Part shown: positions 48,757-58,904 of the stretch, in pieces
Layout: each line of letters starts with the position of its first letter
Position numbering within the stretch: the first letter of the stretch is position 1
Origin: Paenibacillus lutimineralis
GTDB taxonomy: Bacteria > Bacillota > Bacilli > Paenibacillales > Paenibacillaceae
NCBI RefSeq assembly: GCF_003991425.1
Contig: NZ_CP034346.1
Location: forward strand, 5,757,501 to 5,821,500
Length of the DNA: 64,000 nt
Direction of reading: 5' to 3'
Program-made: the position numbers and the translations under genes
The notes under the pieces: model-generated
Told to the model about the DNA's origin: nothing
The model's input: only the letters and a program-made list of their open reading frames with translations
The model's database searches: none

Positions 48757-49644
48757 ATGAATTTGGAAACGCTTAAGTTATTTCTTGATATTTCCATGCT
48801 CAAGAGCATCTCCAAAGCAGCGCAAAAGTCTCATATAACTCAATCCGCGCTCAGTCAACAATTAAAGTCCTGGGAGACTTCACTTGGGACAGAGCTGCTG
48901 CAAAGGAGCAATAAAGGCGCAAAACTCACGGAGGCAGGGGTGATTGCCAGGAAATATGCCAATCAAATCTGCAAGCTGTATGAGGATATGGTTACAGAGA
49001 TCGAGCAATTGCAGCCTGCCGAGTGCCAACTATCGATCTATGCCATTCCTGAGGTGTGCAATTATGCTCTGCCCTGTACTTTATTCGAGGTGAAGAGGCA
49101 TTTTCCTCATTGCCGTATTTCATTAAATGAAGCACTCAGCTCGCAAATTGAGGAGCATATTCTGCTTGAGGAAGGGGATATTGGATTCATCTCTGGCCCA
49201 TCCTCCAATCCAGGGATTAGCTCCAATCAGGTATTCTCCGATCAGGTTATCCTCGTAACCAGCAGTTCCAGACCGAGCCCCGATGAGATTGTGATCGAAG
49301 AGTTGCATCGTTATCCCTTGATCTGGTCGACACAGCTCTGCTGCGTCCAGCGCACATTGGCCCGGACATTGATGGATGATCATGCGAAGTTGAACATTCT
49401 CTACAATCTTGACTCGATTGAAGCCGTGAAGCTGGCGGCAATCAAAGGTCATGGTGCAGCATTTCTGCCGTATATGTCCATAAAAAAAGAGCTCTACAGT
49501 AAGCAGCTCAAAGCGATCCATATTCGCGATTTTCAGGTACATAATGAGGTTCATATGATTAAGAAGAATGATCAAAAAGCGAATCGCGATACGAAGCAGT
49601 TGATCCAGTATATTGAACGGACTTTGATTGATACATTGTGTTAA
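48757..49644 (+). CDS. LysR family transcriptional regulator
   Basis: 295 residues, typical length. The N-terminal winged HTH has LKLFLDISMLKSISKAAQKS and HITQSALSQQLKSWETSLG (residues 4-45), followed by a two-lobed ligand-binding domain. AGGAGG lies 9 nt before the ATG. It is divergent from the YeeE/TusA/TrxR group, the usual LysR arrangement with its target, so it probably senses a sulfur compound such as thiosulfate, sulfide or O-acetylserine and controls import. A plus-strand downstream site and a second TusA gene on the other strand complete the group. Confidence 0.9.
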   Translation: MNLETLKLFLDISMLKSISKAAQKSHITQSALSQQLKSWETSLGTELLQRSNKGAKLTEAGVIARKYANQICKLYEDMVTEIEQLQPAECQLSIYAIPEVCNYALPCTLFEVKRHFPHCRISLNEALSSQIEEHILLEEGDIGFISGPSSNPGISSNQVFSDQVILVTSSSRPSPDEIVIEELHRYPLIWSTQLCCVQRTLARTLMDDHAKLNILYNLDSIEAVKLAAIKGHGAAFLPYMSIKKELYSKQLKAIHIRDFQVHNEVHMIKKNDQKANRDTKQLIQYIERTLIDTLC

Positions 49645-49673
49645 GGGAAGTCGCGCTGCTTAATTGGCCGCTT

Positions 49674-49901
49674 TCAATCTGGCAGGCTCGCTTCGATGCT
49701 AATCTCCCATACGCCATTGATCACTTCTTGGATGGAGCAGCGCAGATTGGCCTTATCGCAATATTCCGTAATCGAATTTCTTGCGCAGCTATGATCCGTG
49801 ACGAGCAGCACTTTCTCACCGCTTCGAATGGCTTGCTGATGCTTCTTCAGCATCATGACCGGAACAGGACAAATTTCTCCCAGACAATCGATTTCAACCA
49901 T
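49674..49901 (-). CDS. TusA-family sulfurtransferase, second copy
   Basis: 75 residues with the CPxP persulfide motif in IDCLGEICPVPVMML and the family stretch TDHSCARNSI. It is clearly a paralogue of the protein at 47497-47724, but diverged. GGGGAG precedes the ATG. It is convergent with the LysR gene (29 bp between stops) and separate from the main sulfur run. It may be a partner for another acceptor. Confidence 0.88.
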   Translation of the reverse strand: MVEIDCLGEICPVPVMMLKKHQQAIRSGEKVLLVTDHSCARNSITEYCDKANLRCSIQEVINGVWEISIEASLPD

Positions 49902-50001
49902 CTAAGCTTACTCCCCTTCCACGTGATTCCCTGATAAGATCAGTATAACTTGAGTCTTTCAATCCGATTATGAGCTGTTTCACAAAGATTCATTACATAA
50001 A

Positions 50002-50047
50002 ATAAATCTCCCCTACTTAAGCAAGCCTAGTAGGGGAGATTTTGTGT
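50002..50047. terminator. Terminator after the U32 gene
   Basis: AATCTCCCCTACT pairs with AGTAGGGGAGATT, a perfect 13 bp stem. On the minus strand TTATTTTATG follows, ending the U32 transcript; the plus side also has a short T-run. Confidence 0.85.
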
Positions 50048-50051
50048 TCAT

Positions 50052-52634
50052 TTATTTTACTAACTGGCCACGAGTGACGCCAAGCTGGTTCGTCGCCTTC
50101 AGCGTACGCCAGACTTGGGTACCGCTGATCTCTCCGCGAAGCGCACGGTTGTACAAATCGATAACTTCATGGACTTTCTCCGGCGTCTCCTCCAGGAATT
50201 CTACACGATATCTGGACACGCCCAACTCAAGGAAGTGGCTCAAATACTCCGCACCGGATTGTTCAATAGCGTTATAGACTGTATTACGGCAGCCTTCATC
50301 CACGCGAACCGGGTGGGACATGCCGATCCGGTCCTGCAATGAGGCGCGATGCTCTTCGCACGGACGCCCGCAGTTCGTGTAATTGGTACCTTCGCTCAGG
50401 AAGGTACAGTATACGCAATGCTCCGTATGGAACATCGGTAGATGTTGTTGGATCACGATCTCTAGTTGATCGGTCATGCTCTTGCCGAGCAGATCAACCA
50501 TCTGCTGGATGTTCAAGTCATAGGACGGCGTTACGATGTCGCAGCCCGCTTCCAAGAACAGTTCCACCGATTTATGATTGGCGATATTCAGTGAGAAATC
50601 GCCGATCAGCTGCGGGTGGAACGCATCCGGGTTTTCCTGCCGGTGGCGCAAGTAGAAATAAAGCGCACCGGTATTACGCACGAGAACGGCGTCTGGCTGC
50701 AGACGCAGGATGTTGTTATGATAGCCGTTCTCGCCCGGCATATGGATGCGCGGCGTTGCCAGCGCGATTCGCTTGCCGGCGGCCCGAACGGCATCCACCG
50801 CTGCCGGGAACTGCTTGATGAACTCGAAGTCGGCGTAGATCATATCCACACCGGCCTCGAGCGCAGCCTGCACCTGCGGCAGGCTGCGGCACAACGCGGT
50901 GAGCTTCGCTTCACCGCGGGTCACCGCGCGGCGCTGCGGCTGAGCCGCAGCAGCGCTCGCGCCATGCGGCCCCTCGCCGTGCGCGGGGCCGCGGGCTCCG
51001 CCGCCCAGCGAAGCGCTGGCGGCGTCAGCCCCAGCCGCCCGTTCATACACGGGCGGCTTCGGCCGCTCGCCGGCTAGCAGCTCCACTGCGCGCCGGCGAA
51101 CGCTGTTCAGCTCGCGAATCGGCAGGATGACGTCGCCGCTAAGCTCCGTCTCCAGCTGCTCGAGCTGGAACAGCGTACCGCCGAGACGACCCAGTTGCTC
51201 CTCCAGGAGCGCCTGGTCCATCGGCCGTTTCTGTGCGACCTCGAGCAGTAGCTCCGAGTCGACCTGCACCGTCGTGCCCTTCTGCACATCCGTCCAGAAG
51301 GTCTTGAGCGGCTCGCCAGCTACACCGATGACATGGACATGAACCGGGAATACCCGGTAAGGCTTGTCTGTCTCGAACGTCTGCCGCAGCCGCTTGTCCA
51401 GCGCCGGATCATTTGTCTTCCAGATCCGGTCCCCGACATGAACACGGCGCAGATCGATATCATTCCGTCCCGGCACAATATCAACGATCCAGCTCTCACC
51501 GGCTTCCCCTTCGATCTTCACACCCTTGCGGCGCAAATCGTAGACACGTCCGCCCTCTTCCTTCTTGGTCGGATCACCAGCGTCAAAGACGATACCGTCG
51601 CCGCGCTTCAGAGGTGCCTCCAGACGGCAGACGACACCGTCACGTAGAATCTGCTCAACACGTCCTAGATACACACCACGACTCTTCGGAAAGGTTCCGT
51701 CCACTAGCTTCTTATTGTTCGTCCCTTCCAGGAAGCCATGGGTGAAGCCACGGGAGAAGCTCTGCTGCAGCTCGCGCATTTCCTCCTTGGATGGAGTGCT
51801 ACTATCCCCGTCAAAATACCGGTCAATCGCTTTCCGGTACTTGCTGACTACATTCGCTACATATTCTGGGCTCTTCAGTCGCCCTTCAATTTTAAAGGAA
51901 GTCACTCCCGCTTCGATCAGCTCAGGCATCAAATCAATCGCTGCCAAATCTTTAGGAGAGAGCAAGTATGCTACATCTCCCATCGGCTTCTGAACCCCGT
52001 CCACAATCAGATCATACGGCAAACGACAGGCTTGCGCGCATTCGCCACGGTTGGCCGAACGGCCACCCCACATTTCCGAGGTCAGACATTGACCGGAATA
52101 GGACACACATAGTGCCCCGTGAACGAACACCTCCATCGGTAGCTTCGCCTGCTCGCCGATCTTCTGAATTTGCTGCAGATTGTTCTCGCGGCCTAGCACG
52201 ACCCGCTCCAGGCCCCAAGGCTTTGTGAACTCTACCGCTTCCGGTGAAGTGATCGTCATTTGAGTAGACCCATGAATCGGAAAATCCGGCGACAGCTCGC
52301 GGATCATCTTCACCAAGCCCAAATCTTGTACAATCACCGCATCAACCCCAGCGTTGATACAGGCTTCAATCAATTCATGGGCATCTGCTAGCTCATTCTC
52401 GAATACTAAAATATTGAAGGTTAAGAACCCCTTCACTCCATAGCTATGCAGAAACGCCATAATCTCCGGTAGTTCATCCATCCGGAAATTGTTCGCCCGC
52501 GCACGAGCATTAAATTTCTCCACTCCAAAGAAAATCGCATCCGCGCCGTTCGCAACGGCCGACCGCATGCAATCCCAGTCGCCGGCTGGTGCCAGCAGCT
52601 CTACATCCTGTCTTGTGATCGCTATCTTGCTCAT
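50052..52634 (-). CDS. U32 family protein with DUF3656 and a second U32-like domain
   Basis: 860 residues. Despite the 'peptidase' name, characterised relatives (RlhA, TrhP) are Fe-S proteins that hydroxylate rRNA or tRNA. Order: TIM-barrel with VELLAPAGDWDCMRSAVANGADAIFFG (in two blocks: LLAPAGDWDCMRSA and NGADAIFFG), HGSTQMTITSPEA, HGALCVSYSGQC, SANRGECAQACR with the cluster cysteines; then a DUF3656 region (about 380-530); then an Ala/Gly/Pro-rich GC-rich linker (about 540-585); then a second barrel-like part with HTEHCVYCTFLSEG and NCGRPC, a further Cys set. The two-barrel form is common in Firmicutes. The linker is the odd part. The start is ATG after GGGAGGATAT. Confidence 0.9.
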   Translation of the reverse strand: MSKIAITRQDVELLAPAGDWDCMRSAVANGADAIFFGVEKFNARARANNFRMDELPEIMAFLHSYGVKGFLTFNILVFENELADAHELIEACINAGVDAVIVQDLGLVKMIRELSPDFPIHGSTQMTITSPEAVEFTKPWGLERVVLGRENNLQQIQKIGEQAKLPMEVFVHGALCVSYSGQCLTSEMWGGRSANRGECAQACRLPYDLIVDGVQKPMGDVAYLLSPKDLAAIDLMPELIEAGVTSFKIEGRLKSPEYVANVVSKYRKAIDRYFDGDSSTPSKEEMRELQQSFSRGFTHGFLEGTNNKKLVDGTFPKSRGVYLGRVEQILRDGVVCRLEAPLKRGDGIVFDAGDPTKKEEGGRVYDLRRKGVKIEGEAGESWIVDIVPGRNDIDLRRVHVGDRIWKTNDPALDKRLRQTFETDKPYRVFPVHVHVIGVAGEPLKTFWTDVQKGTTVQVDSELLLEVAQKRPMDQALLEEQLGRLGGTLFQLEQLETELSGDVILPIRELNSVRRRAVELLAGERPKPPVYERAAGADAASASLGGGARGPAHGEGPHGASAAAAQPQRRAVTRGEAKLTALCRSLPQVQAALEAGVDMIYADFEFIKQFPAAVDAVRAAGKRIALATPRIHMPGENGYHNNILRLQPDAVLVRNTGALYFYLRHRQENPDAFHPQLIGDFSLNIANHKSVELFLEAGCDIVTPSYDLNIQQMVDLLGKSMTDQLEIVIQQHLPMFHTEHCVYCTFLSEGTNYTNCGRPCEEHRASLQDRIGMSHPVRVDEGCRNTVYNAIEQSGAEYLSHFLELGVSRYRVEFLEETPEKVHEVIDLYNRALRGEISGTQVWRTLKATNQLGVTRGQLVK

Positions 52635-53292
52635 TTATATCCTCCCGCATGAATCCTATTGATTCATCGCAATATGATAACCTATTGATGTGTTTTAAAT
52701 TTGAGATATCTACAAGTGCTTAAGTACTTATTCTTGTGCTCCTCCTATAAGTGAATGTTCAAAAAGGGCAGTTTTCAGCACCGAGAAGGTTGGATGAAGC
52801 TAGGGACTGAGGAGCGGAGCGTACGTAGTGGGTACATGAGCACCGGAAGGCCCGGCTGAATTCAAGATTCGATGTCGAATAGGCTCTCAGTGTTACTTCG
52901 TGATCAAAAGTGTACTTTTTGAACTATCTCTACAACCTAATTATTTTAACAGACTTCAACATAATACACTACCAACAATCCATTCCATCCACAGGGAAAG
53001 AATGATCCGTAAAAGCTTCCTACTGAGAAAAAGTGCAGTTACATAAATTTTTCAGCTTTTACGCAGCATTTTCAGTGAAATGACACTTTTATGAATAATC
53101 CTACCGCACCTTTACCACACCTGAAAAATCCATACCCGATATGAAATTCGCTCCCTATCCCCTCGACGTGATTCTCGTTATATTTAGGTATAACAGCATA
53201 TGAAATCGTTTTACATTACTGAAGCTGGAAGTTTGTTTCCTATCATTTTATCCATGTTAACCCCAGTTGAAATCATGTGGAGGTGTCACCCG
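52635..53292. other. Non-coding gap between the U32 and GH5 genes
   Basis: About 650 bp. It holds a 168 bp repeat element (52757-52924) and two short units of the AAGTG-type repeat family near 53031-53055 and 53070-53096. The GH5 ribosome binding site is at its right end. An open frame from 53200 into the GH5 gene lacks a ribosome binding site at its first ATG. Confidence 0.6.
52757..52924. repeat. 168 bp intergenic repeat element with terminal inverted repeats
   Basis: It starts GTTCAAAAAG and ends CTTTTTGAAC, perfect 10 bp complements. Inside is a GC-rich body with AGCACCGAGAAGG, GAGCACCGGAAGG and ATTCGA-TG-TCGAAT. The first 50 bp match 58836-58885 (minus strand) in 48 positions. There is no open frame with a ribosome binding site. 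It resembles a small mobile or RNA-forming repeat widespread in Paenibacillus (from memory). Confidence 0.65.
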
Positions 53293-54918
53293 ATGTATGC
53301 TGATAACGGAGAAGTTATTGGATATCTACGAGCCGATGGTCAGCGTCTGGTCAATGGACAAGGCGAGGAAATTCTGCTTCGTGGCGTAGGACTCGGCAAT
53401 TGGCTGCTGCCAGAGGGATATATGTGGAAGTTCCCGCCGGACAATGCGGATCGGCCAAGACGGATCGAGAAATTGATCCGTGATCTGATCGGTGAAGAGG
53501 AGGCTGCCAGCTTCTGGACGGAGTTTCGACAGCATTATATTACGGAGCAAGATGTAGCCCGTATGGCTGAGGAAGGGCTTAATTCTGTCCGGCTGCCTAT
53601 CAATGCTCGCTTCCTGCTTGAAGAGGGCGAACCGGTTCGCTTTAAAGAGAGCTCGATTAGGCTCATCGACCAATTTATAGAATGGTGCAAGCAGTATAAG
53701 CTTTACGTCATTTTAGATCTGCACGGAGCCCCTGGTGGACAGACAGGTACGAATATCGATGACTGTGAGAACGACCAGCCGGAACTGTTCATTCATGAGT
53801 CTTACCGCAGACAGACCGTTCAACTTTGGAGAGAATTGGCCGACCGTTACAAGGATGAGTGGGTCGTAGGCGGTTATGATCTGCTGAATGAGCCTTTGCC
53901 GAACTTTTTCAATCAATATAACGATATGCTCATACCGCTCTATCAAGAAATTACCGCAGCGATCCGTGAAGTCGATCAGAAGCACCTCATTATTCTGGAA
54001 GGGGCACATTGGGCCACAGATTGGTCTGTATTTACAGAAATGTTCGATCGCAATATTCTGCTGCAATTCCATAAATATTGGAGCAGCATCGATACAGAGA
54101 GTATTGCGCCTTATCTGGATAAACGCCGTGAGTTCAACGTGCCGATCTATATGGGTGAAGGCGGAGAAAATACGTTAAGCTGGTATACTGGCGCGTTCGG
54201 ATTGTATGAGGATCACCAGATTTCATGGAACTTCTGGACATGGAAGAAGCTCGATACCTTTAACTCGCCTTGCTCAATCAATAAACCGCAGGACTGGGAG
54301 CTGATCCTCGACTACTTGCGTGGAGGGGAAAAACCGGACCGAGAACAGGCTAGGATAATCCTTCGTGAATATCTCGACAACATCCGTTTCGATCACTGCC
54401 GATATCAGCCGCAGGTTCTTGGTGCGGTACAGCGCAAGCTGCCGCTGCGAATTCCTGCCGAATATTACGGTAACCAAGGTGAAGGCACCAGCTATACGGC
54501 TTCGCAGCTTAAGCGGCCGAATGAGAATCCATTCCGATCTAACGACAAGATCCCTATTTCCTTCATTCAAAAAAGAGAAGGTACGCCGAATTTCCATTTG
54601 AAGCCGGAGGAGGAATGGAAGGATGAAGAGCGTTTATGTATCGAGTTGATAGCTGGAGCCTCAGTGAGCTATTCGCTGCACTGTGATCGCCCCGGCGAAT
54701 ATGCCCTCTTCATTCGGACCGCAATCCCGGAAGGAGCCGCTTCTTTGGACTTGCAGATTAATCAGGAGTCTGCCATCTCCCTGTCATTTGCCCCATCAGG
54801 CTGGAAAGTCCATTCTTTGGAACAAATAATTCACGTTACAGAAGGCGATCTCACGCTTAAGCTGTCCGCCTCTCATGGAACGATTCAGATCGACTGGATC
54901 GAATTCAGCATGAAATAA
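53293..54918 (+). CDS. Glycoside hydrolase family 5 protein, intracellular
   Basis: 541 residues from the ATG at 53293-53295, chosen because GGAGGTG lies just upstream; an open extension of 31 codons exists but lacks a ribosome binding site. It opens with a GH5-type start, RGVGLGNWLLPEGYMWKF. The acid/base Glu is in GGYDLLNEPLPNFF, the nucleophile Glu likely in IYMGEGGEN, with DLHGAPGGQ and WNFWTWKK also typical. After about residue 400 a beta-rich C-terminal region follows, like a carbohydrate-binding module. No signal peptide is seen, so it would act on imported oligosaccharides, for example beta-glucosides. It is a single-gene unit with a terminator after it. Confidence 0.88.
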   Translation: MYADNGEVIGYLRADGQRLVNGQGEEILLRGVGLGNWLLPEGYMWKFPPDNADRPRRIEKLIRDLIGEEEAASFWTEFRQHYITEQDVARMAEEGLNSVRLPINARFLLEEGEPVRFKESSIRLIDQFIEWCKQYKLYVILDLHGAPGGQTGTNIDDCENDQPELFIHESYRRQTVQLWRELADRYKDEWVVGGYDLLNEPLPNFFNQYNDMLIPLYQEITAAIREVDQKHLIILEGAHWATDWSVFTEMFDRNILLQFHKYWSSIDTESIAPYLDKRREFNVPIYMGEGGENTLSWYTGAFGLYEDHQISWNFWTWKKLDTFNSPCSINKPQDWELILDYLRGGEKPDREQARIILREYLDNIRFDHCRYQPQVLGAVQRKLPLRIPAEYYGNQGEGTSYTASQLKRPNENPFRSNDKIPISFIQKREGTPNFHLKPEEEWKDEERLCIELIAGASVSYSLHCDRPGEYALFIRTAIPEGAASLDLQINQESAISLSFAPSGWKVHSLEQIIHVTEGDLTLKLSASHGTIQIDWIEFSMK

Positions 54919-54994
54919 CCATTTATCAACTGGATTATTACTTTTGGGCACCCCTTCTCCATCCAGATGCATTTAGGAACTCATGTACAAAATA

Positions 54995-55037
54995 AAGAAG
55001 CAGGGACCCTTCCGGTTCCCCTGCTTCTTCTCATTTT
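54995..55037. terminator. Bidirectional terminator
   Basis: AAGAAGCAGGG pairs with CCCTGCTTCTT across ACCCTTCCGGTTC. T-rich flanks on both sides (CTCATTTT on plus, TTTATTTTG on minus) fit use by the convergent GH5 and small membrane protein genes. Confidence 0.8.
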
Positions 55038-55068
55038 ACATCTGTCGTGCTAAGCTGCCGTATGTACC

Positions 55069-55278
55069 TTAACTGAACCAAGCCTTGATCATAATTGCAT
55101 CGGATGCTAAAAAGACGAGTAAGCTGACAATCCCAAAGCCTATGGCAAATAAGTTCTTCTTCGGACGTTCCCGGAGCAACCGGATTACCCCGAATAGAAT
55201 AATCAGCGTGAACAATATCATAAAAATATCAAAACCGTTAAAGGTCGTTGTCGTCTCCCCCGCAGCTGCGAGTAACAT
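55069..55278 (-). CDS. Small two-helix membrane protein, unknown function
   Basis: 69 residues from the ATG at 55276-55278, which has GAGGAGGG upstream at 8 nt. A start 12 codons earlier is in frame but its ribosome binding site touches the ATG. Two hydrophobic helices (about 17-34 and 43-62) are separated by a basic stretch LLRERPKKN. No known motif. It is a single-gene unit, convergent with GH5. Confidence 0.6.
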   Translation of the reverse strand: MLLAAAGETTTTFNGFDIFMILFTLIILFGVIRLLRERPKKNLFAIGFGIVSLLVFLASDAIMIKAWFS

Positions 55279-55314
55279 AGCGTACCCTCCTCTGATCAAT
55301 TCGCTTTTTTCCAT

Positions 55315-55865
55315 CTCCTTATATGTTATCTTCCTCCTCGACTGGATGCAAGAGGAAAGACAAAAAAATGTTAAATTTTCCTTCTAAAATAGCTTGAAAA
55401 TCGTTAAATCAAGCTTTGTTATATATTAAAGTTACTTGACAATTCCCTTTGCCCCAATTTTAATTCCGTTAGTTGTTAATGCTCTTAACCGGAATGAGCT
55501 GTTTCGGGCACAGCAAATACTCCCGGAAACTAAATCATATCTGTTCCTAGAGAATTAAGTGTACCCTTTGAAATTACCCTTACTCTCCTTCTTCGACTTC
55601 ACGAACACAATGCGTCTCCCCCAGATGCACAAACAACAGAAATGTCCACCTATAAGTGGACATTAGAGACTTTCGCTTCACAGAACCAAGAACACTAAAT
55701 ATAGATTTTATCAGACCATATACGCCATATATGCTGTCCTAGGTTAGACAGAAGTTATTACACCTCAACAAACAGTGTCCATCTCATAAAAGATATTTCT
55801 TAAATTTGTCCTCATAGAAGATACATTGAGACAATATGCTACGCTGGAAACGTATAAATTCTCTC
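55315..55865. other. Non-coding gap upstream of the small membrane protein
   Basis: About 550 bp, AT-rich. It holds the second copy of the hairpin repeat (55600-55669) and one AAGTG-type repeat unit near 55558. A weak TTGTC/GACAA-type hairpin lies near 55817-55844. No credible gene. Confidence 0.55.
55600..55669 (+). repeat. Intergenic hairpin repeat, copy 2
   Basis: Aligns with 7262-7331 on the minus strand. The hairpin arms are AATGTCCAC (55641-55649) and GTGGACATT (55656-55664) around CTATAA; in copy 1 the loop is CTAAAA and the arms differ by one compensated pair, which keeps pairing. This supports selection on structure. Confidence 0.6.
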
Positions 55866-55915
55866 ATCCAAATAAAGCCTGCTGAGAGCTATCCCTTCCT
55901 CTCTCAGCAGGCTTC
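55866..55915 (-). terminator. Terminator after uvrA
   Basis: AAGCCTGCTGAGAG (55875-55888) pairs with CTCTCAGCAGGCTT (55901-55914), a perfect 14 bp stem; TATTTGG follows on the minus strand. Confidence 0.85.
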
Positions 55916-55929
55916 TGTAAAACTACAAT

Positions 55930-58794
55930 CTATTCTATCGTAGCTGCGATCAATTCCTTGGTCCGTTCGGTATCACGCTGAAGAACAGGTCCCAGATAAC
56001 GACCTGTATAAGACTCTTCTGTCTTAACGATGTCCTCCGGTGTGCCAGTAGCAATGATCGTTCCACCACCGCTGCCACCCTCTGGACCGAGGTCGATTAA
56101 ATAATCGGCAGTCTTGATGACATCAAGATTATGCTCAATGACCAGAACCGTCTCTCCCGAATCGACCAGACGATGCAGTACCTTAAGCAGTCGATCGATA
56201 TCATCAACGTGCAGACCCGTCGTCGGCTCATCGAGGATATAGATCGTTCTGCCTGTACTGCGCCGGTATAGCTCGGAAGCCAACTTCACGCGCTGCGCCT
56301 CACCACCGGATAGAGTTGTCGCTGGTTGGCCCAGATTAATATAGCCAAGCCCTACATCCATCAAGGTTTGCAGCTTGCGGTGAATCTTCGGAATGTTCTG
56401 GAAGAATTCCGTCGCATCCTCCACCGTCATCTCCAACACTTCGGCAATACTCTTGTTCTTATATTTAACTTCCAGTGTCTCCCGATTGTATCGCTTGCCT
56501 TTGCAGATTTCACAAGGCACGTAGACATCTGGCAGGAAGTGCATTTCAATCTTGATAATTCCGTCTCCGCGGCAAGCCTCACAACGTCCGCCCTTAATAT
56601 TGAAGCTGAACCGCCCCTTCTTATAGCCGCGGATCTTCGCTTCATTCGTCTGTGCATACAGGTCGCGAATATCGTCAAATACTCCTGTGTAGGTTGCCGG
56701 GTTGGAACGCGGTGTACGTCCGATCGGCGACTGATCGATATCAACGACTTTGTCGATATGCTCCAAGCCTTTCATCTCGCGATATTCCCCTGGTCTAACC
56801 CTTGCCCTATTCAAATCGCGGGCTAATGTCTTGTACAGGATCTCATTCACCAAGGTTGACTTCCCTGATCCAGACACTCCAGTAACCGCGGTAAAGACGC
56901 CAATCGGGAACTTGACATTAATATTCTTCAGATTGTTCTCCTTCGCACCCTTCACTTCGAGCCAGCGTCCATTCGGCTTGCGGCGTTCAGCCGGAACCGC
57001 AATGAACTTCTTGCCGCTCAAATACTGTCCGGTCAGCGATTTTGGATCAGCCATCACTTCCGTAGGCGTTCCTTGAGAGATGACCTGTCCGCCATGAATA
57101 CCGGCTCCGGGTCCAATATCGATAATATAGTCAGCCGCCAGCATGGTGTCTTCATCATGCTCGACAACAATCAGCGTATTTCCGATATCACGCATATGGG
57201 CCAGTGTTGAGATCAGCCGGTCATTATCCCGCTGATGCAGACCGATACTCGGTTCATCAAGGATATAGAGCACGCCCATCAGACTGGAACCAATCTGTGT
57301 GGCCAGCCTGATCCGCTGTGCTTCTCCACCAGATAGCGTACCTGCGGCGCGGCTCATCGTCAGATAATCCAACCCCACATTCACCAGGAAGCCAAGACGG
57401 CTGTTAATCTCTTTCAGAATCAGGTGGGCAATGGTCTTCTCCTTCTCGCTTAATTGCAAGCCATCGAAGAACTTTCGTGCTTCCCCGATCGATAGCGAGG
57501 TTACATAGGCCATATTCTGATCATTAATCGTTACGGCCAGACTTTCCTTCTTCAAGCGATGTCCCTTACAGGTTCCACATGGCTTCGAACCCATGAAAGC
57601 TTCAATAAATTCACGAATCCCCTCCGAGGCTGTATCACGATAACGGCGCTCGAGATTCGGAATGATTCCTTCGAAGGTAACCATCGCATCCTTGCTCATG
57701 CCGAAATCATTCTCATAACGGAAGCGGACTTTAATGTCACCAGTACCATAGAGCAGCTTGTCCATCTGATCCTTCGTTAGCTCCGATACGGGCACATCCT
57801 GTGGAATTTTGAAATGTTCACATACCGAACGCAGAAACTGCGGGTAATAGTTCGAAGTTCCACCCGCCCAAGCTTCAAAGGCACCGTCTTCAATGCTCTT
57901 GGAACGATCAGGCACTAGTAAATCCGGGTCGATAATCATCTTTACCCCGAGGCCGTCACACTCTGGACAAGCACCAAACGGGCTATTGAAAGAGAACATC
58001 CGTGGCGACAGCTCTTCCATGCTGAAGCCGCAAATTGGGCAGGCGAAGTTAGAGCTGAAGCGCAGCTCCTCCTGACCGATAATATCAATAAGGATTTGGC
58101 CACCTGACATTTTGAGCGCCGTCTCGATCGAGTCGGCTAGCCGGCTCCGAACATCCTCCTTAACGACGACCCGGTCCACAATTACCTCAATAGAGTGCTT
58201 CTTGTTCTTCTCCAGTTCTATCGTCTCAGATAGATCACGCTGCTCTCCGTCCACGCGTACACGAACGAAGCCCTGTTTGGAGATTTCGCTGAACAGACTC
58301 TTATGCTCACCCTTCTTGCCTGACACAACTGGAGCCAGAATTTGCAGTCTCGTCCGCTCTGGATACTGCATGATCCGGTCAACCATTTGTTCGACTGTCT
58401 GTGACGTAATTTCGATGCCATGCTCCGGACAATGCGGATGCCCGACACGGGCAAACAACAGACGCATATAATCATAAATCTCAGTGACGGTTCCCACAGT
58501 AGAACGTGGGTTGCGGCTGGTTGTCTTCTGATCGATGGAAATCGCAGGCGACAGCCCCTCGATGGAATCTACATCCGGCTTCTCCATTTGCCCGAGAAAT
58601 TGCCGAGCGTAGGCCGATAGCGATTCGACATATCTGCGCTGACCCTCGGCATAAATCGTATCGAATGCCAGTGAAGATTTGCCGGAGCCGCTAAGCCCGG
58701 TCAGCACGACAAAGCGATCGCGTGGGATCGTAATGTCGATATTTTTCAAATTGTGCGCGCGTGCGCCCTTGATTACGATATTCTCACTAGCCAA
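55930..58794 (-). CDS. uvrA: Excinuclease ABC subunit A
   Basis: The damage-recognition ATPase of nucleotide excision repair. 954 residues, standard. Two ABC ATPase units: the first with [16 protein letters not shown] (near residue 31) and [19 protein letters not shown]; the second with [15 protein letters not shown] (near residue 640) and [18 protein letters not shown]. Zinc fingers are in [14 protein letters not shown] and [16 protein letters not shown] with [10 protein letters not shown]. The start is TTG (58792-58794) with AAGGAG 10 nt upstream; an ATG upstream is out of frame. It lies 110 bp after uvrB, a gap that carries a 50 bp repeat fragment. Confidence 0.96.
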   Translation of the reverse strand: MASENIVIKGARAHNLKNIDITIPRDRFVVLTGLSGSGKSSLAFDTIYAEGQRRYVESLSAYARQFLGQMEKPDVDSIEGLSPAISIDQKTTSRNPRSTVGTVTEIYDYMRLLFARVGHPHCPEHGIEITSQTVEQMVDRIMQYPERTRLQILAPVVSGKKGEHKSLFSEISKQGFVRVRVDGEQRDLSETIELEKNKKHSIEVIVDRVVVKEDVRSRLADSIETALKMSGGQILIDIIGQEELRFSSNFACPICGFSMEELSPRMFSFNSPFGACPECDGLGVKMIIDPDLLVPDRSKSIEDGAFEAWAGGTSNYYPQFLRSVCEHFKIPQDVPVSELTKDQMDKLLYGTGDIKVRFRYENDFGMSKDAMVTFEGIIPNLERRYRDTASEGIREFIEAFMGSKPCGTCKGHRLKKESLAVTINDQNMAYVTSLSIGEARKFFDGLQLSEKEKTIAHLILKEINSRLGFLVNVGLDYLTMSRAAGTLSGGEAQRIRLATQIGSSLMGVLYILDEPSIGLHQRDNDRLISTLAHMRDIGNTLIVVEHDEDTMLAADYIIDIGPGAGIHGGQVISQGTPTEVMADPKSLTGQYLSGKKFIAVPAERRKPNGRWLEVKGAKENNLKNINVKFPIGVFTAVTGVSGSGKSTLVNEILYKTLARDLNRARVRPGEYREMKGLEHIDKVVDIDQSPIGRTPRSNPATYTGVFDDIRDLYAQTNEAKIRGYKKGRFSFNIKGGRCEACRGDGIIKIEMHFLPDVYVPCEICKGKRYNRETLEVKYKNKSIAEVLEMTVEDATEFFQNIPKIHRKLQTLMDVGLGYINLGQPATTLSGGEAQRVKLASELYRRSTGRTIYILDEPTTGLHVDDIDRLLKVLHRLVDSGETVLVIEHNLDVIKTADYLIDLGPEGGSGGGTIIATGTPEDIVKTEESYTGRYLGPVLQRDTERTKELIAATIE

Positions 58795-58835
58795 TAGGTT
58801 TCATCTCCTTGAACCTTCTATATAATAGGGAAAGT

Positions 58836-58885
58836 TCCCTAGCTTCATCCAACCTTCTCGGTGCTGAAAACCGGCCTTTTTGAAC
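58836..58885 (-). repeat. 50 bp fragment of the 168 bp repeat element
   Basis: On the minus strand it starts GTTCAAAAAGG and runs to AAGCTAGGGA, matching 52757-52806 in 48 of 50 positions, then the similarity stops. The other end of the element is missing. It sits between uvrB and uvrA. Confidence 0.75.
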
Positions 58886-58904
58886 ATTACTATACAACAG
58901 CTTG

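Noticed and set aside
53200..53292. Longer GH5 start with a possible signal peptide
   Set aside because: The first ATG has no ribosome binding site, and the extension is a poor signal peptide; GGAGGTG clearly marks 53293.
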